Source: Draconibacterium orientale (GTDB lineage Bacteria > Bacteroidota > Bacteroidia > Bacteroidales > UBA1556). Taken from it: DNA of 24,711 nt. The notes below the pieces were generated by a model that saw only the letters and a list, made by a program, of their open reading frames with translations, was not told where the DNA came from and did no database searches. The translations under genes and the position numbers were made by a program. Below, one piece after another: positions 7,623-14,225 of this stretch (its first letter is position 1; each line of letters begins with the position of its first letter). The stretch spans positions 1 to 24,711 of the forward strand of contig DZDC01000014.1 of the NCBI GenBank assembly GCA_022736595.1, in the 5' to 3' direction.

Positions 7623-7694
7623 TTAACTAAATTCAGTCACTAAAGTGACTGAATTTGCCTAAATTCAGTCACTTTAGTGACTGAATTTAGTTAA
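7623..7694. repeat. Nested perfect palindrome, two 34-bp arms
   Basis: Arm 7623-7656 is the exact reverse complement of arm 7661-7694, with a 4-base spacer (gcct). Each arm is itself a near-palindrome: aaattcagtcact, two bases, agtgactgaattt. The 13-bp unit therefore occurs four times in alternating orientation (7629-7641, 7644-7656, 7661-7673, 7676-7688), flanked by ttaact and agttaa. The DNA or RNA could form one 34-bp hairpin or two small ones. On the - strand the outer arm runs into TTTTTACTTTTTG, so it can end transcription of the acyl-CoA synthetase gene. Its size and perfection exceed what a terminator needs. Confidence 0.95.
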
Positions 7695-7727
7695 AATGAT
7701 AAGATTTTCAGGAACGTCATCGCTATT

Positions 7728-9488
7728 TTACTTAAACATTTCATCAATCAAATCTTTGTAAGCCTCCATCACCTTGGGTCGGCGAACGCTCATTTTGGCA
7801 GTAACCAAACCGCTATCCACATTCCATTCATCGGCTACCAATTTGAAAACTTTGATTTGTTCAGCACTGCCAAATTGTTTATTATATTTATTTAATTCTT
7901 CTTTTATTTCTTTAAGAACATCCTCGCGCTTAATGATTTCTTGTGGTGCGGGGCAATTTTCGTTCTTCAATTTGCACCAGTCTTTGAGGTGTTCAAAGTT
8001 GGGAACAATAAGCGCACCGGCAAATTTTTGGTTCTCGCCCACAACTACAGCCGTGTCGATGAAAGGGGATTCTTTTAGTTTTTCTTCAATGTGACTTGGT
8101 GCAATGTATTTGCCCATGCTAGTTTTGAAAAGATCCTTTTTTCTACCTGTGATTCTAAGAAAGCGACCTTCGACCAATTCGCCAAGGTCTCCTGTGTGCA
8201 TCCAACCGTCGGTAATAGCCTCGGCGGTCAACTCTGGTTCTTTATAATAGCCCAACATAACAATGTTTCCTTTGGCCAAGATTTCGCCATCCTCGGCTAT
8301 TTTTACTTGAACATTTTTTAGTGGAGGACCCACGGTGCCAATATAACTGTTGTTTTTGCCCCAGTCATTAACAGCAATTACGGGTGAAGTCTCCGTCATG
8401 CCATAACCTTCGAGGGTAGGAATGCCAGCTGCGTTGAAAAGTCGGTTTAAACGGGGCTGTAAAGCGGCTCCACCACTGATTAACACTTTCATATTTCCTC
8501 CTAAAGCTTCTTGCCATTTTACAAAAACTAGTTTTCGGGCTAGCTTGAGTTGAAGGTTGTATAGCGGGCCGTTTTCGCCTTTGTTGTCGTATTTAAGACC
8601 AAGATTTAGAGCCCAATAAAATATACTTCGTTTAATGCCCGTAAGTTGTGACCCTTTATTCTCGATTTTATCGTAAACTTTTTCGAGCAATCGGGGCACG
8701 GTGGGCATGATATCGGCTTTTATTTCTTTTACGTTATCCACAATTTTAGCCATGCTTTCGGCATAGTATATTCCAATGCCGAGGTATTGAAAAAGGTAAT
8801 TGATGGTGCGTTCGTAAATATGACATAAAGGCAAATAGCTGAGCGCTTTTCCTTCAGGACCGGTGGGAGGAATGTTGATCAGATCCATCATATTACTGAG
8901 AATGTTTTGATGACTCAACATGACTCCTTTCATATTTCCTGTGGTGCCGCTGGTGTAAATAATGGTGGCTACATCTTCCTTTTGAATTCCCTTTTTAATG
9001 GTTTCAATAGTAGCACTTTGGTCTTGTTTTTTGCCAAGTTCAATTATTTGTTGGTAATGGGGCAACTCGCTATGATCGGTAAAAGAATAAACGGATTTCA
9101 CGCTTGGACATTTGGGAAGGATATCTTTAATTTTGTGTATCAGATTTCCTTCGATAAACACCATTTGAACTTCGGCATGGTTAAAAATGTATTCATAATC
9201 CGAGGCCCCAATGGTAGGATAGATGGGCACATGGATGGCTCCCACTTGCATCATGGCCATATCCACAAAATTCCATTCGGGTCGGTTGCTGCTGATGCTG
9301 GCAATTTTATCGCCTTTTTGAATTCCTAAACTCAAAAGTCCCGCGCTGAGGTTATTAACGATACTTTCGTATTCGGTTGCTGGATACGATCTCCACTGAT
9401 CATTTACTTTGTGGCTTAAAGCGTCACGTTTCCACGAAAACTGCTCGAGATACCGAGGCATGATGTCAAAAAGGCGTTCTACATTCAT
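7728..9488 (-). CDS. Long-chain acyl-CoA synthetase (AMP-forming)
   Basis: Activates long-chain fatty acids with ATP and CoA through an acyl-AMP intermediate, feeding beta-oxidation or lipid recycling. It belongs to the ANL superfamily. Motifs are the P-loop-like YTSGTTGNMKG (residues 178-188), GYGMTETSP (361-369), WMHTGDLG (429-436) and the hinge and C-terminal start GRFLRITGRKKDLFKTSMGK (441-460). At 586 residues it fits the COG1022 (FAA1-like) branch. There is no signal peptide; it is probably cytoplasmic or membrane-associated. A dehydrogenase gene lies upstream on the same strand across 112 bases that contain a separate promoter. The nested palindrome just past its stop codon probably acts as its terminator. 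Chain-length preference cannot be read from the sequence. Confidence 0.92.
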   Translation of the reverse strand: MNVERLFDIMPRYLEQFSWKRDALSHKVNDQWRSYPATEYESIVNNLSAGLLSLGIQKGDKIASISSNRPEWNFVDMAMMQVGAIHVPIYPTIGASDYEYIFNHAEVQMVFIEGNLIHKIKDILPKCPSVKSVYSFTDHSELPHYQQIIELGKKQDQSATIETIKKGIQKEDVATIIYTSGTTGNMKGVMLSHQNILSNMMDLINIPPTGPEGKALSYLPLCHIYERTINYLFQYLGIGIYYAESMAKIVDNVKEIKADIMPTVPRLLEKVYDKIENKGSQLTGIKRSIFYWALNLGLKYDNKGENGPLYNLQLKLARKLVFVKWQEALGGNMKVLISGGAALQPRLNRLFNAAGIPTLEGYGMTETSPVIAVNDWGKNNSYIGTVGPPLKNVQVKIAEDGEILAKGNIVMLGYYKEPELTAEAITDGWMHTGDLGELVEGRFLRITGRKKDLFKTSMGKYIAPSHIEEKLKESPFIDTAVVVGENQKFAGALIVPNFEHLKDWCKLKNENCPAPQEIIKREDVLKEIKEELNKYNKQFGSAEQIKVFKLVADEWNVDSGLVTAKMSVRRPKVMEAYKDLIDEMFK

Positions 9489-9573
9489 AGGTAAAGGCTT
9501 TGTTTTTAGTTTGCGGTTATGGTTAATTGTTGAATTTCAGTGTAATATTTACTAAATTTCAAATTGGTGGAGG

Positions 9574-9581
9574 CAAAAATA
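9574..9581 (-). promoter_or_regulatory. -7 box for the acyl-CoA synthetase gene
   Basis: TATTTTTG on the - strand (caaaaata on +) fits TAnnTTTG exactly. It is about 85 bases before the start codon at 9488, so the leader would be around 78 bases. No good -33 TTG is visible in the short gap to the dehydrogenase stop codon. Confidence 0.45.
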
Positions 9582-9600
9582 GAAAAAATGGGATTAATAA

Positions 9601-10359
9601 CTACTGCCTATAAATTAAACTTGCTGCCGCCTGAGCGGTGGGCATAATGGTCAAATCATTGATAGTAACGTGTGACGGTAAATTGATGCAATAATAAATG
9701 GCATCGGCAATGTCTTCGGGGCGAAGGGGTTCAAATCCATCATAAACTTTGTCGGCACGAGCATCATCTCCTTTAAAACGAACGTTTGAAAATTCAGTTT
9801 CAACGGCACCAGGGGCAATCTGTGTTACCTTGATTCCATACTCAACCAAGTCTATCCTCATACTTTTGGTAAGAGCATCCACTCCAAATTTGGTGGCGCA
9901 ATACACGTTTCCATTCACATAGGTTTCTTTACCTGCAATGCTGCCAATATTGATGATGTGACCTTGCTTACGGGCTACCATTTTGGGTGAAATTAATCGC
10001 GTTACGTAGAGCAATCCTTTCAGATTGGTATCGATCATGCGTTCCCAGTCGTCGATGACGCCTTCGTGAATCTTATTCAACCCTACGGCTAATCCGGCAT
10101 TGTTGATTAAAATATCAATATCCGAAAAGGCTTCGGGAATACTTTCGATGGCTTGCGTGACGGCTTTTAAATTGGTAACGTCAAAGGGAAGAACTAAGAT
10201 TTCAGAATTGAATTTTGATTGTAGTTCGGCCTTTAATTTTTCAAGCCGATCGGCTCTTCGACCCGTTAAAATGAGTCGATGTTCGTTGGCTGCCATTTGC
10301 CATGCACAGGCGTATCCAATGCCTGAAGTAGCTCCTGTAATAAATATGGTTTTTTGCAT
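9601..10359 (-). CDS. Short-chain dehydrogenase/reductase (YdfG-like)
   Basis: A classical SDR oxidoreductase using NAD(P)H. It has the cofactor motif TGATSGIG (residues 8-15), NNAG (86-89), and the catalytic Ser140, Tyr153 and Lys157 in INIGSIAG...YCATK. The Arg pair in TGRRADR just after the second strand favours NADP over NAD. At 252 residues it is full-length. The PGAVETEFSNVRFKGDD segment and the C-terminal part resemble YdfG, a 3-hydroxy acid/serine dehydrogenase, which is the closest function I can suggest; substrate specificity in SDRs is not readable from motifs. It lies upstream of the acyl-CoA synthetase on the same strand, so a role in fatty-acid or hydroxyacid metabolism is possible. 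A weak -7-like TAATTTAG lies at 10384-10391 on the - strand. Confidence 0.88.
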   Translation of the reverse strand: MQKTIFITGATSGIGYACAWQMAANEHRLILTGRRADRLEKLKAELQSKFNSEILVLPFDVTNLKAVTQAIESIPEAFSDIDILINNAGLAVGLNKIHEGVIDDWERMIDTNLKGLLYVTRLISPKMVARKQGHIINIGSIAGKETYVNGNVYCATKFGVDALTKSMRIDLVEYGIKVTQIAPGAVETEFSNVRFKGDDARADKVYDGFEPLRPEDIADAIYYCINLPSHVTINDLTIMPTAQAAASLIYRQ

Positions 10360-10388
10360 TTTTATATAAATTGTATTGATGGGGCTAA

Positions 10389-10733
10389 ATTAGTTTTTTT
10401 GACGATTCAAAATGGATTGTTTTATTGCTTCACACAAGTGATCTAACTGGTATTCCCTCTGGAACCTATGCTTTTGATGAAATGTCAGGTAATGCTCTTA
10501 CTTATGATGATGGTATTTTATTAATCAACTTCAACTTTGATGATATGACAGGTAGTTATTACGAAATCGATGGGGGAAGTTTGGTTGTAGTGCGAACAGG
10601 GGCTATTTACGAATTTACTTTTACTGGGAGTGCTTCTGACGATCAAGGCAATTCAAAACCTGTTAGTTTGTATATGAAATCCACTCCAATGTTTTTGATG
10701 GAAGACGCAAAAAGCAGAATATTTGGACGATAG
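10389..10733 (+). pseudogene. 5'-truncated remnant of a lipoprotein gene (paralogue of the next gene)
   Basis: The frame is open from 10389 but has no ATG before the conserved part; the only start would be a TTG at 10425. The encoded piece (LTGIPSGTYAFDEMSGNALTY, then YEIDGGSLVVVRTGAIYEFTF, then YMKSTPMFL) aligns along its length with residues about 103-189 of the intact lipoprotein at 10886, which reads STGIASGTYTLDSNQTGNALTF, YEIATGNIVVVRTGTTYEFTF and YMKATPKVL. The signal peptide, lipobox Cys and first half are missing, and the remaining frame starts only 30 bases from the start of the divergent dehydrogenase gene. It looks like a tandem duplicate that lost its 5' half. A 7-bp hairpin (10728-10734 with 10747-10753) follows the stop. 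Expression as a short cytoplasmic peptide is possible but unlikely. Confidence 0.75.
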
Positions 10734-10807
10734 GTTCTATAAAATTCCTATCGAAAGATTCTAATAAATATTAAGAGTCAATTAGTCGCAGGATTTGATA
10801 TTTGAGG

Positions 10808-10828
10808 TACATTTGCACCGTAAATGTA
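10808..10828 (+). promoter_or_regulatory. Promoter with overlapping inverted repeat, lipoprotein gene
   Basis: TACATTTG at 10808-10815 is an exact TAnnTTTG -7 box, 70 bases before the ATG at 10886. A 7-bp inverted repeat (tacattt at 10808-10814, aaatgta at 10822-10828) covers the box and the expected start of transcription, so a regulator site is possible. The long leader has no other strong structure. Confidence 0.5.
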
Positions 10829-10885
10829 GTTCTTAACCTAAATACATTAATCTCTTTATTAATCAATTAACCTAAATTATTTACT

Positions 10886-11473
10886 ATGAAAAATTTGAAA
10901 TTTCTTTTTGTGCTTGCCCTTTTGGCAACCGTAACTCTTGTGGGATGTGAAAAGGATCCAGTAGAAGAAGACCCAACTCCTGTGGTCAAAGAAAATCAAT
11001 TTACTCATGATGGTACCAAATACGCCTTGAGCAATATGTATCTTATGAAATATGGAATGACAAATCCCAATGGACCTTCCTATAATTTTGACTTTTTGGC
11101 CACTTCTTCAGGTATTACCTATGATGTAACTGAAGATGAATTTGGTGGACAAGGTGATGCTGTGTATTTTGAGATGTTCTCTGCTGATAGCACTGGTATA
11201 GCTTCAGGAACATATACTTTAGATTCAAACCAAACTGGCAATGCCCTTACCTTTAGTGCGGGTGAATGTTTTATCAATTTTAGTCCAACTAGTGGTAGCG
11301 GCGATATGTATGAAATTGCAACGGGTAATATTGTTGTGGTTAGAACTGGAACTACCTATGAATTTACATTCAATGGTACAACTGTTAACAATAAAGCATT
11401 CACTGCCTATATGAAAGCTACTCCAAAGGTGCTGGATTATTCCGATACGAAATCTAAGAATTGGAAAAAGTAA
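10886..11473 (+). CDS. Predicted lipoprotein of unknown function
   Basis: A 195-residue exported lipoprotein. The N-terminus has two Lys, a hydrophobic core and a lipobox LVGC with Cys21 as the acylated residue, followed by the acidic linker EKDPVEEDPTPVV. Bacteroidota often use acidic residues right after the Cys to send lipoproteins to the outer membrane or surface, so that location is likely. The mature part (residues about 38-190) is rich in Thr, Gly and aromatic residues in short strands (YEIATGNIVVVRTGTTYEFTFNG) and is probably all-beta. No enzyme motif is visible and I do not recognise the family. A truncated paralogue lies immediately upstream. Start, promoter and terminator are all consistent with an active single gene. 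Confidence 0.85.
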   Translation: MKNLKFLFVLALLATVTLVGCEKDPVEEDPTPVVKENQFTHDGTKYALSNMYLMKYGMTNPNGPSYNFDFLATSSGITYDVTEDEFGGQGDAVYFEMFSADSTGIASGTYTLDSNQTGNALTFSAGECFINFSPTSGSGDMYEIATGNIVVVRTGTTYEFTFNGTTVNNKAFTAYMKATPKVLDYSDTKSKNWKK

Positions 11474-11489
11474 TTCTTTGATATAATCT

Positions 11490-11529
11490 AAAAAGGGGGA
11501 AGTTTCCGTAGCGGAAATTTCCCCTTTTT
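11490..11529. terminator. Bidirectional rho-independent terminator
   Basis: A long near-perfect stem begins with an A run plus G run at 11490-11499, closes on tttccg-tag-cggaaa at 11503-11517, and ends with a C run plus T run at 11521-11529. It has A-rich sequence on one side and T-rich on the other, so it can act in both directions. It lies exactly between the convergent lipoprotein and yidD genes. Confidence 0.92.
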
Positions 11530-11532
11530 CGT

Positions 11533-11835
11533 TTATAGTTCTTTAAGCCGCAGGCACTTATGTCGCGACGACATAAAAATCTTGAAGGTAAAGTCAGGCA
11601 CTGGGTCAAAACCGGCTGTTCCCCAAGGCTGACATCGTGCCAATCGATCTAAGGTCAGTATTCCACCATTGATTAATCCGTGTTGGCTTAAAGCTTTCAA
11701 TCCGTATTCAGAACAGGTGGGATAATGCCGACAGGCCGCAGGAGTTAGAGGTGAAATGACGTACTTATAAAAATGGATAGGTAAACTAGCTACCTCAATC
11801 ACCCAACGTGGATTCTTAGACTCCTGCTTATTCAT
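11533..11835 (-). CDS. yidD: Membrane protein insertion efficiency factor YidD
   Basis: A small membrane-associated protein that aids YidC-dependent insertion of inner-membrane proteins. The family core is plain: FYKYVISPLTPAACRHYPTCSEYGLKALSQHG, followed by GGILTLDRLARCQPW and the GFDPVP motif near the end. The conserved Cys residues of CRHYPTCSEY and RCQPW are present. At 100 residues it is slightly longer than the typical 70-90, with a short extension on each side. In many bacteria yidD lies in the rnpA-yidC cluster; here it instead follows a DjlA-like gene, with 8 bases between them, so the two are probably co-transcribed and end at the terminator at 11490-11529. Confidence 0.95.
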   Translation of the reverse strand: MNKQESKNPRWVIEVASLPIHFYKYVISPLTPAACRHYPTCSEYGLKALSQHGLINGGILTLDRLARCQPWGTAGFDPVPDFTFKIFMSSRHKCLRLKEL

Positions 11836-11843
11836 TTTTATAA

Positions 11844-12587
11844 TTATTTAAACCCTCTTTGTTTGCGAATGCTTTCGTAGGCTTGATTCAAACTTTGAAA
11901 CTTCTCTTCGGCTGCCTTTTGATATTCGGCCCCCAAGTGACTTACTTTATCAGGATGGTATTTTATGGCCATTTTGCGATACGCTTTTTTCACTTCCTCA
12001 TCGGTGGCTGAGGGTTCAATTTCCATTATTTTATAAGCACTTTCATTGTTTTTTATAAACATGGCTCTAATGGATTCATAGTCGTATTGACTAATGCGTA
12101 GCGCTGAGGCCAACTGTTTTAAAAGGTGATCTTCGGTGCTGTCCACCTCTCCGTCAGCCATGGCTATTCCCCAAAGAAAATGATACAATTGAAGTCGCGA
12201 GGCATGATCCATGAACTGACTAATCTGTGTGGCAACTTGCTGAGCTGGGATTTCTTGCTTTAGAATTTCACGCAAATCGAGTAAGTAAGCGGCACCTTTG
12301 TCGGGACCAAACTGACGATTTAGAAAATCCCGTATAAAATCCAATTCCGACTTTAATACCTTTCCATCGGCTTTCATTACCGCAGCCGAAAGAACCAATA
12401 AACTTGCCGCAAAGTTATCTCTTGAAGTGCCACTTCTGCGCGAAGTCCCCGCAGTGTTGGGATCAAATTCATTTTCGGTGGATGTACGATCAAACATCGA
12501 CCCAAAAGCAAAGCCTAAAACCGCACCAATGGGACCTCCAAATGCCCAGCCTAAACCTCCACCAATCCATTTTCCAAATCCTGCCAT
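11844..12587 (-). CDS. DjlA-like TerB and DnaJ domain protein
   Basis: A probable membrane-anchored co-chaperone that recruits DnaK. Residues 1-33 are a Gly/Ala-rich hydrophobic segment (GGGLGWAFGGPIGAVLGFAFG), a likely membrane anchor. A Ser/Thr-rich linker follows, then a TerB-like helical domain at about 58-170 that contains two acidic repeats, MKADGKVLKSELDFI and MADGEVDSTEDHLL. A C-terminal J-domain runs from about 184 to 247 with the essential HPD in KYHPDKVSHLG. The order anchor-TerB-J and the 247-residue length match E. coli DjlA. Clients are unknown. It is the first gene of a two-gene unit with yidD, which suggests a shared theme of membrane-protein biogenesis, though this is inferred from position only. 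Confidence 0.87.
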   Translation of the reverse strand: MAGFGKWIGGGLGWAFGGPIGAVLGFAFGSMFDRTSTENEFDPNTAGTSRRSGTSRDNFAASLLVLSAAVMKADGKVLKSELDFIRDFLNRQFGPDKGAAYLLDLREILKQEIPAQQVATQISQFMDHASRLQLYHFLWGIAMADGEVDSTEDHLLKQLASALRISQYDYESIRAMFIKNNESAYKIMEIEPSATDEEVKKAYRKMAIKYHPDKVSHLGAEYQKAAEEKFQSLNQAYESIRKQRGFK

Positions 12588-12615
12588 AAAGTTTTCTGTT
12601 GTTTTAAATGAAATG

Positions 12616-12623
12616 CAAAACTA
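12616..12623 (-). promoter_or_regulatory. -7 box for the djlA-like/yidD unit
   Basis: TAGTTTTG on the - strand (caaaacta on +) fits TAnnTTTG exactly and lies about 28 bases before the start codon at 12587. No -33 TTG at good spacing is apparent. Confidence 0.55.
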
Positions 12624-12685
12624 TACCTTTTGACCTAATCGCCAAGGCACTTACATAAATTTAACTAAAAAAGAGGTAACCCCTG

Positions 12686-13005
12686 TGTGACTTTCAATAT
12701 AGTCCAATTCCAATGTTGAAATAAAAGCATTGAAGAATTAGGATTCTATTTCGGTGAATTTTATTCCAATATGTTCAAATATGGCCAAAATGGGTTAGGA
12801 CTTATTTCCAGCAATAAATTGAAAATCAAAAAAAGAAGCAAGGAAATTTCCTCGCTTCTTTTGACTGATTATGGTGTTGATGTTATACCAATTGTATTAA
12901 CAAAATAGTCCAAACTATTTTGTAAATTTACAATGGTTAATGCCGATAATACTTGAAAATAGTTCAATAAGACGAAGTCGAAATTGGACTATATTGAAAG
13001 TGACA
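12686..13005. repeat. MITE-like region with 24-bp terminal inverted repeats
   Basis: The 424-base gap 12588-13011 has no credible gene. Arm 12686-12709 is the reverse complement of 12982-13005 with one mismatch in 24, and weaker similarity continues on the outer sides. Inside are a 9-bp hairpin (caaaatagt at 12901-12909, actattttg at 12914-12922), the palindrome ttgtaaatttacaa at 12920-12933, and repeated ATAGTYCAA-type motifs in both directions (near 12699, 12904, 12957 and 12986). There is no transposase frame. It resembles a non-autonomous element or a dispersed intergenic repeat. The - strand terminator at 12831-12862 lies within it. Confidence 0.7.
12831..12862 (-). terminator. Rho-independent terminator (- strand, likely ilvE)
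   Basis: aaaagaagc and gcttctttt pair across a core palindrome aggaaatttcct, with one mismatch. On the - strand the stem runs into a run of eight T. It is about 150 bases past the ilvE stop codon, so the ilvE transcript would carry the right part of the repeat region in its 3' end unless it stops earlier. Confidence 0.8.
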
Positions 13006-13011
13006 TCGGTA

Positions 13012-14031
13012 TTAGTCAATAAAAGTATTCCATCCAAATTTGTCTTCCACCTCGCCATTTTGAATTCCTTGCAGCGTCTTGTACAATTGGGTGGATATGG
13101 GACCCGCTTTTCCATCCTTGCAATACAAATAGTCTTTGTTTGTATCCCTGTCGTGGATGCGTTTGATGGGTGAAATCACTGCGGCAGTACCGCATGCTCC
13201 CACCTCGTCAAAACTTCCCAATTCGTCCACTGTAACATGGCGACGTTCAACCACCAAACCCATATCTTCGGCCAAAGTACGAAGGCTCATATTGGTAATG
13301 GAAGGTAAAATAGATCCACTGTCTGGGGTGATATACTTGCCATCTTTTATTCCAAAGAAATTGGCTGGGCCAGCTTCGTCGATATAGGTTTTGGTTTTAG
13401 CATCGAGGAAAATGCTCGAAGCATATCCTTCGTGGTGGGCTCTTACGCCTGCTTTTAGACTAGCAGCGTAGTTACCTCCCACCTTTGCGTGGCCAGTTCC
13501 TAGGGGTGCAGCTCGGTCAAAATCGCGTACGATTTCCATTTCAACTGGATTAAAACCTTCCTTAAAATAAGGACCTACAGGAGTTACAAAAATTAAAAAG
13601 AGGTATTCGGTGGCGGGTCGAACGCCTACTTGAGGGCCAGAACCAATAAGCAACGGACGTAGATAAAGGCTGGAGCCAGTGCCAAAAGGTGGAATAAAAT
13701 CTTCGTTGAGTTTAATCACTTTAACCATGGCTTTGAGAAACAATTCGCTGGGAACGGGTTCCATTAAAATAGCTTCAGCAGAAAGCTGCATTCGTTTTGC
13801 ATTTTCTTCCCAACGGAAAACTCTGACTTTGCCATCTTTTCCTCTAAAGGCTTTCAATCCTTCAAAAGCTTCCTGTCCATAATGTAGAGCAGTGGCGGCC
13901 ATGTGAATGTTTATGGTTTCTTCGCTACTCACTTCCAATGATCCCCATTTGCCATTGCGGAAATAGGTGCGTACATTATAATGGGTAGGAGTGTAACCAA
14001 AGGTGAGGTTTTTCCAATCTAAATTTACCAT
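13012..14031 (-). CDS. ilvE: Branched-chain amino acid aminotransferase
   Basis: A PLP enzyme that transfers the amino group between glutamate and the 2-oxo acids of Leu, Ile and Val. I place the start at 14031, giving 339 residues: MVNLDWKNLTFGYTPTHYNVR matches the start of Bacteroides-type IlvE as I remember it. Key parts are HYGQEAFEGLKAFR (residues 50-63), RPLLIGSGPQVGV, the PLP-binding Lys183 in GTGHAKVGGNYAAS, YIDEAGPANFFGI and GACGTAAVISPI. An upstream in-frame ATG at 14085 would add 18 residues, but a -7-like box (14073-14080) lies just downstream of that ATG, so transcription probably begins after it. The gene stands alone between two - strand terminators. The function is firm; the start is likely but not proven. 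Confidence 0.93.
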   Translation of the reverse strand: MVNLDWKNLTFGYTPTHYNVRTYFRNGKWGSLEVSSEETINIHMAATALHYGQEAFEGLKAFRGKDGKVRVFRWEENAKRMQLSAEAILMEPVPSELFLKAMVKVIKLNEDFIPPFGTGSSLYLRPLLIGSGPQVGVRPATEYLFLIFVTPVGPYFKEGFNPVEMEIVRDFDRAAPLGTGHAKVGGNYAASLKAGVRAHHEGYASSIFLDAKTKTYIDEAGPANFFGIKDGKYITPDSGSILPSITNMSLRTLAEDMGLVVERRHVTVDELGSFDEVGACGTAAVISPIKRIHDRDTNKDYLYCKDGKAGPISTQLYKTLQGIQNGEVEDKFGWNTFID

Positions 14032-14072
14032 AGCTTGAGTTTTTGAGTTGTTAATGTTTGTAAAATGCGCCG

Positions 14073-14080
14073 CTAAAATA
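14073..14080 (-). promoter_or_regulatory. Probable -7 box for ilvE
   Basis: TATTTTAG on the - strand (ctaaaata on +) is one base from TAnnTTTG and lies about 41 bases before the preferred ATG at 14031. It falls just inside the longer alternative frame, which argues against the ATG at 14085. No -33 TTG at good spacing is seen. Confidence 0.35.
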
Positions 14081-14176
14081 GACATTCAAAACTTGTTTTT
14101 GTAGTTGGACCATGCCATATCCTACATATTTATCATTGAAATTTATCTACTTAGTTGGCAAAAAATAAAAAGGAAA

Positions 14177-14215
14177 ACTGCATTCACTTTGTTGTTTTAC
14201 AATAGGGAATGCAGT
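14177..14215 (-). terminator. Terminator of the serC-serA-DUF1015 operon
   Basis: actgcattc at 14177-14185 pairs with gaatgcagt at 14207-14215; the 21-base loop contains a smaller ttgt-ttt-acaa pairing. On the - strand the stem is followed by TTTTCCTTTTTATTTTTT. It begins 10 bases past the DUF1015 stop codon. Confidence 0.85.
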
Positions 14216-14225
14216 CTTACTATGT

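Noticed and set aside
6434..7694. DUF4143 ATPase plus nested palindrome as a defence system or toxin-antitoxin module
   Set aside because: There is only one gene, no partner toxin, methylase or nuclease gene nearby, and this ATPase family is common outside defence islands; the association with the palindrome is positional only.
10425..10733. A standalone 102-residue protein starting at TTG
   Set aside because: It aligns only with the second half of the next gene's product, lacks a signal peptide, and remains open upstream without an ATG, so a truncated remnant fits better.
12588..13011. Insertion sequence with a transposase
   Set aside because: The inverted repeats are present but the roughly 270 bases between them hold no transposase frame; at most it is non-autonomous.
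12915..13115. Small - strand protein of 66 residues downstream of ilvE
   Set aside because: It overlaps the 3' end of ilvE in another frame and is built mostly from the inverted-repeat region; nothing in it resembles a protein family.
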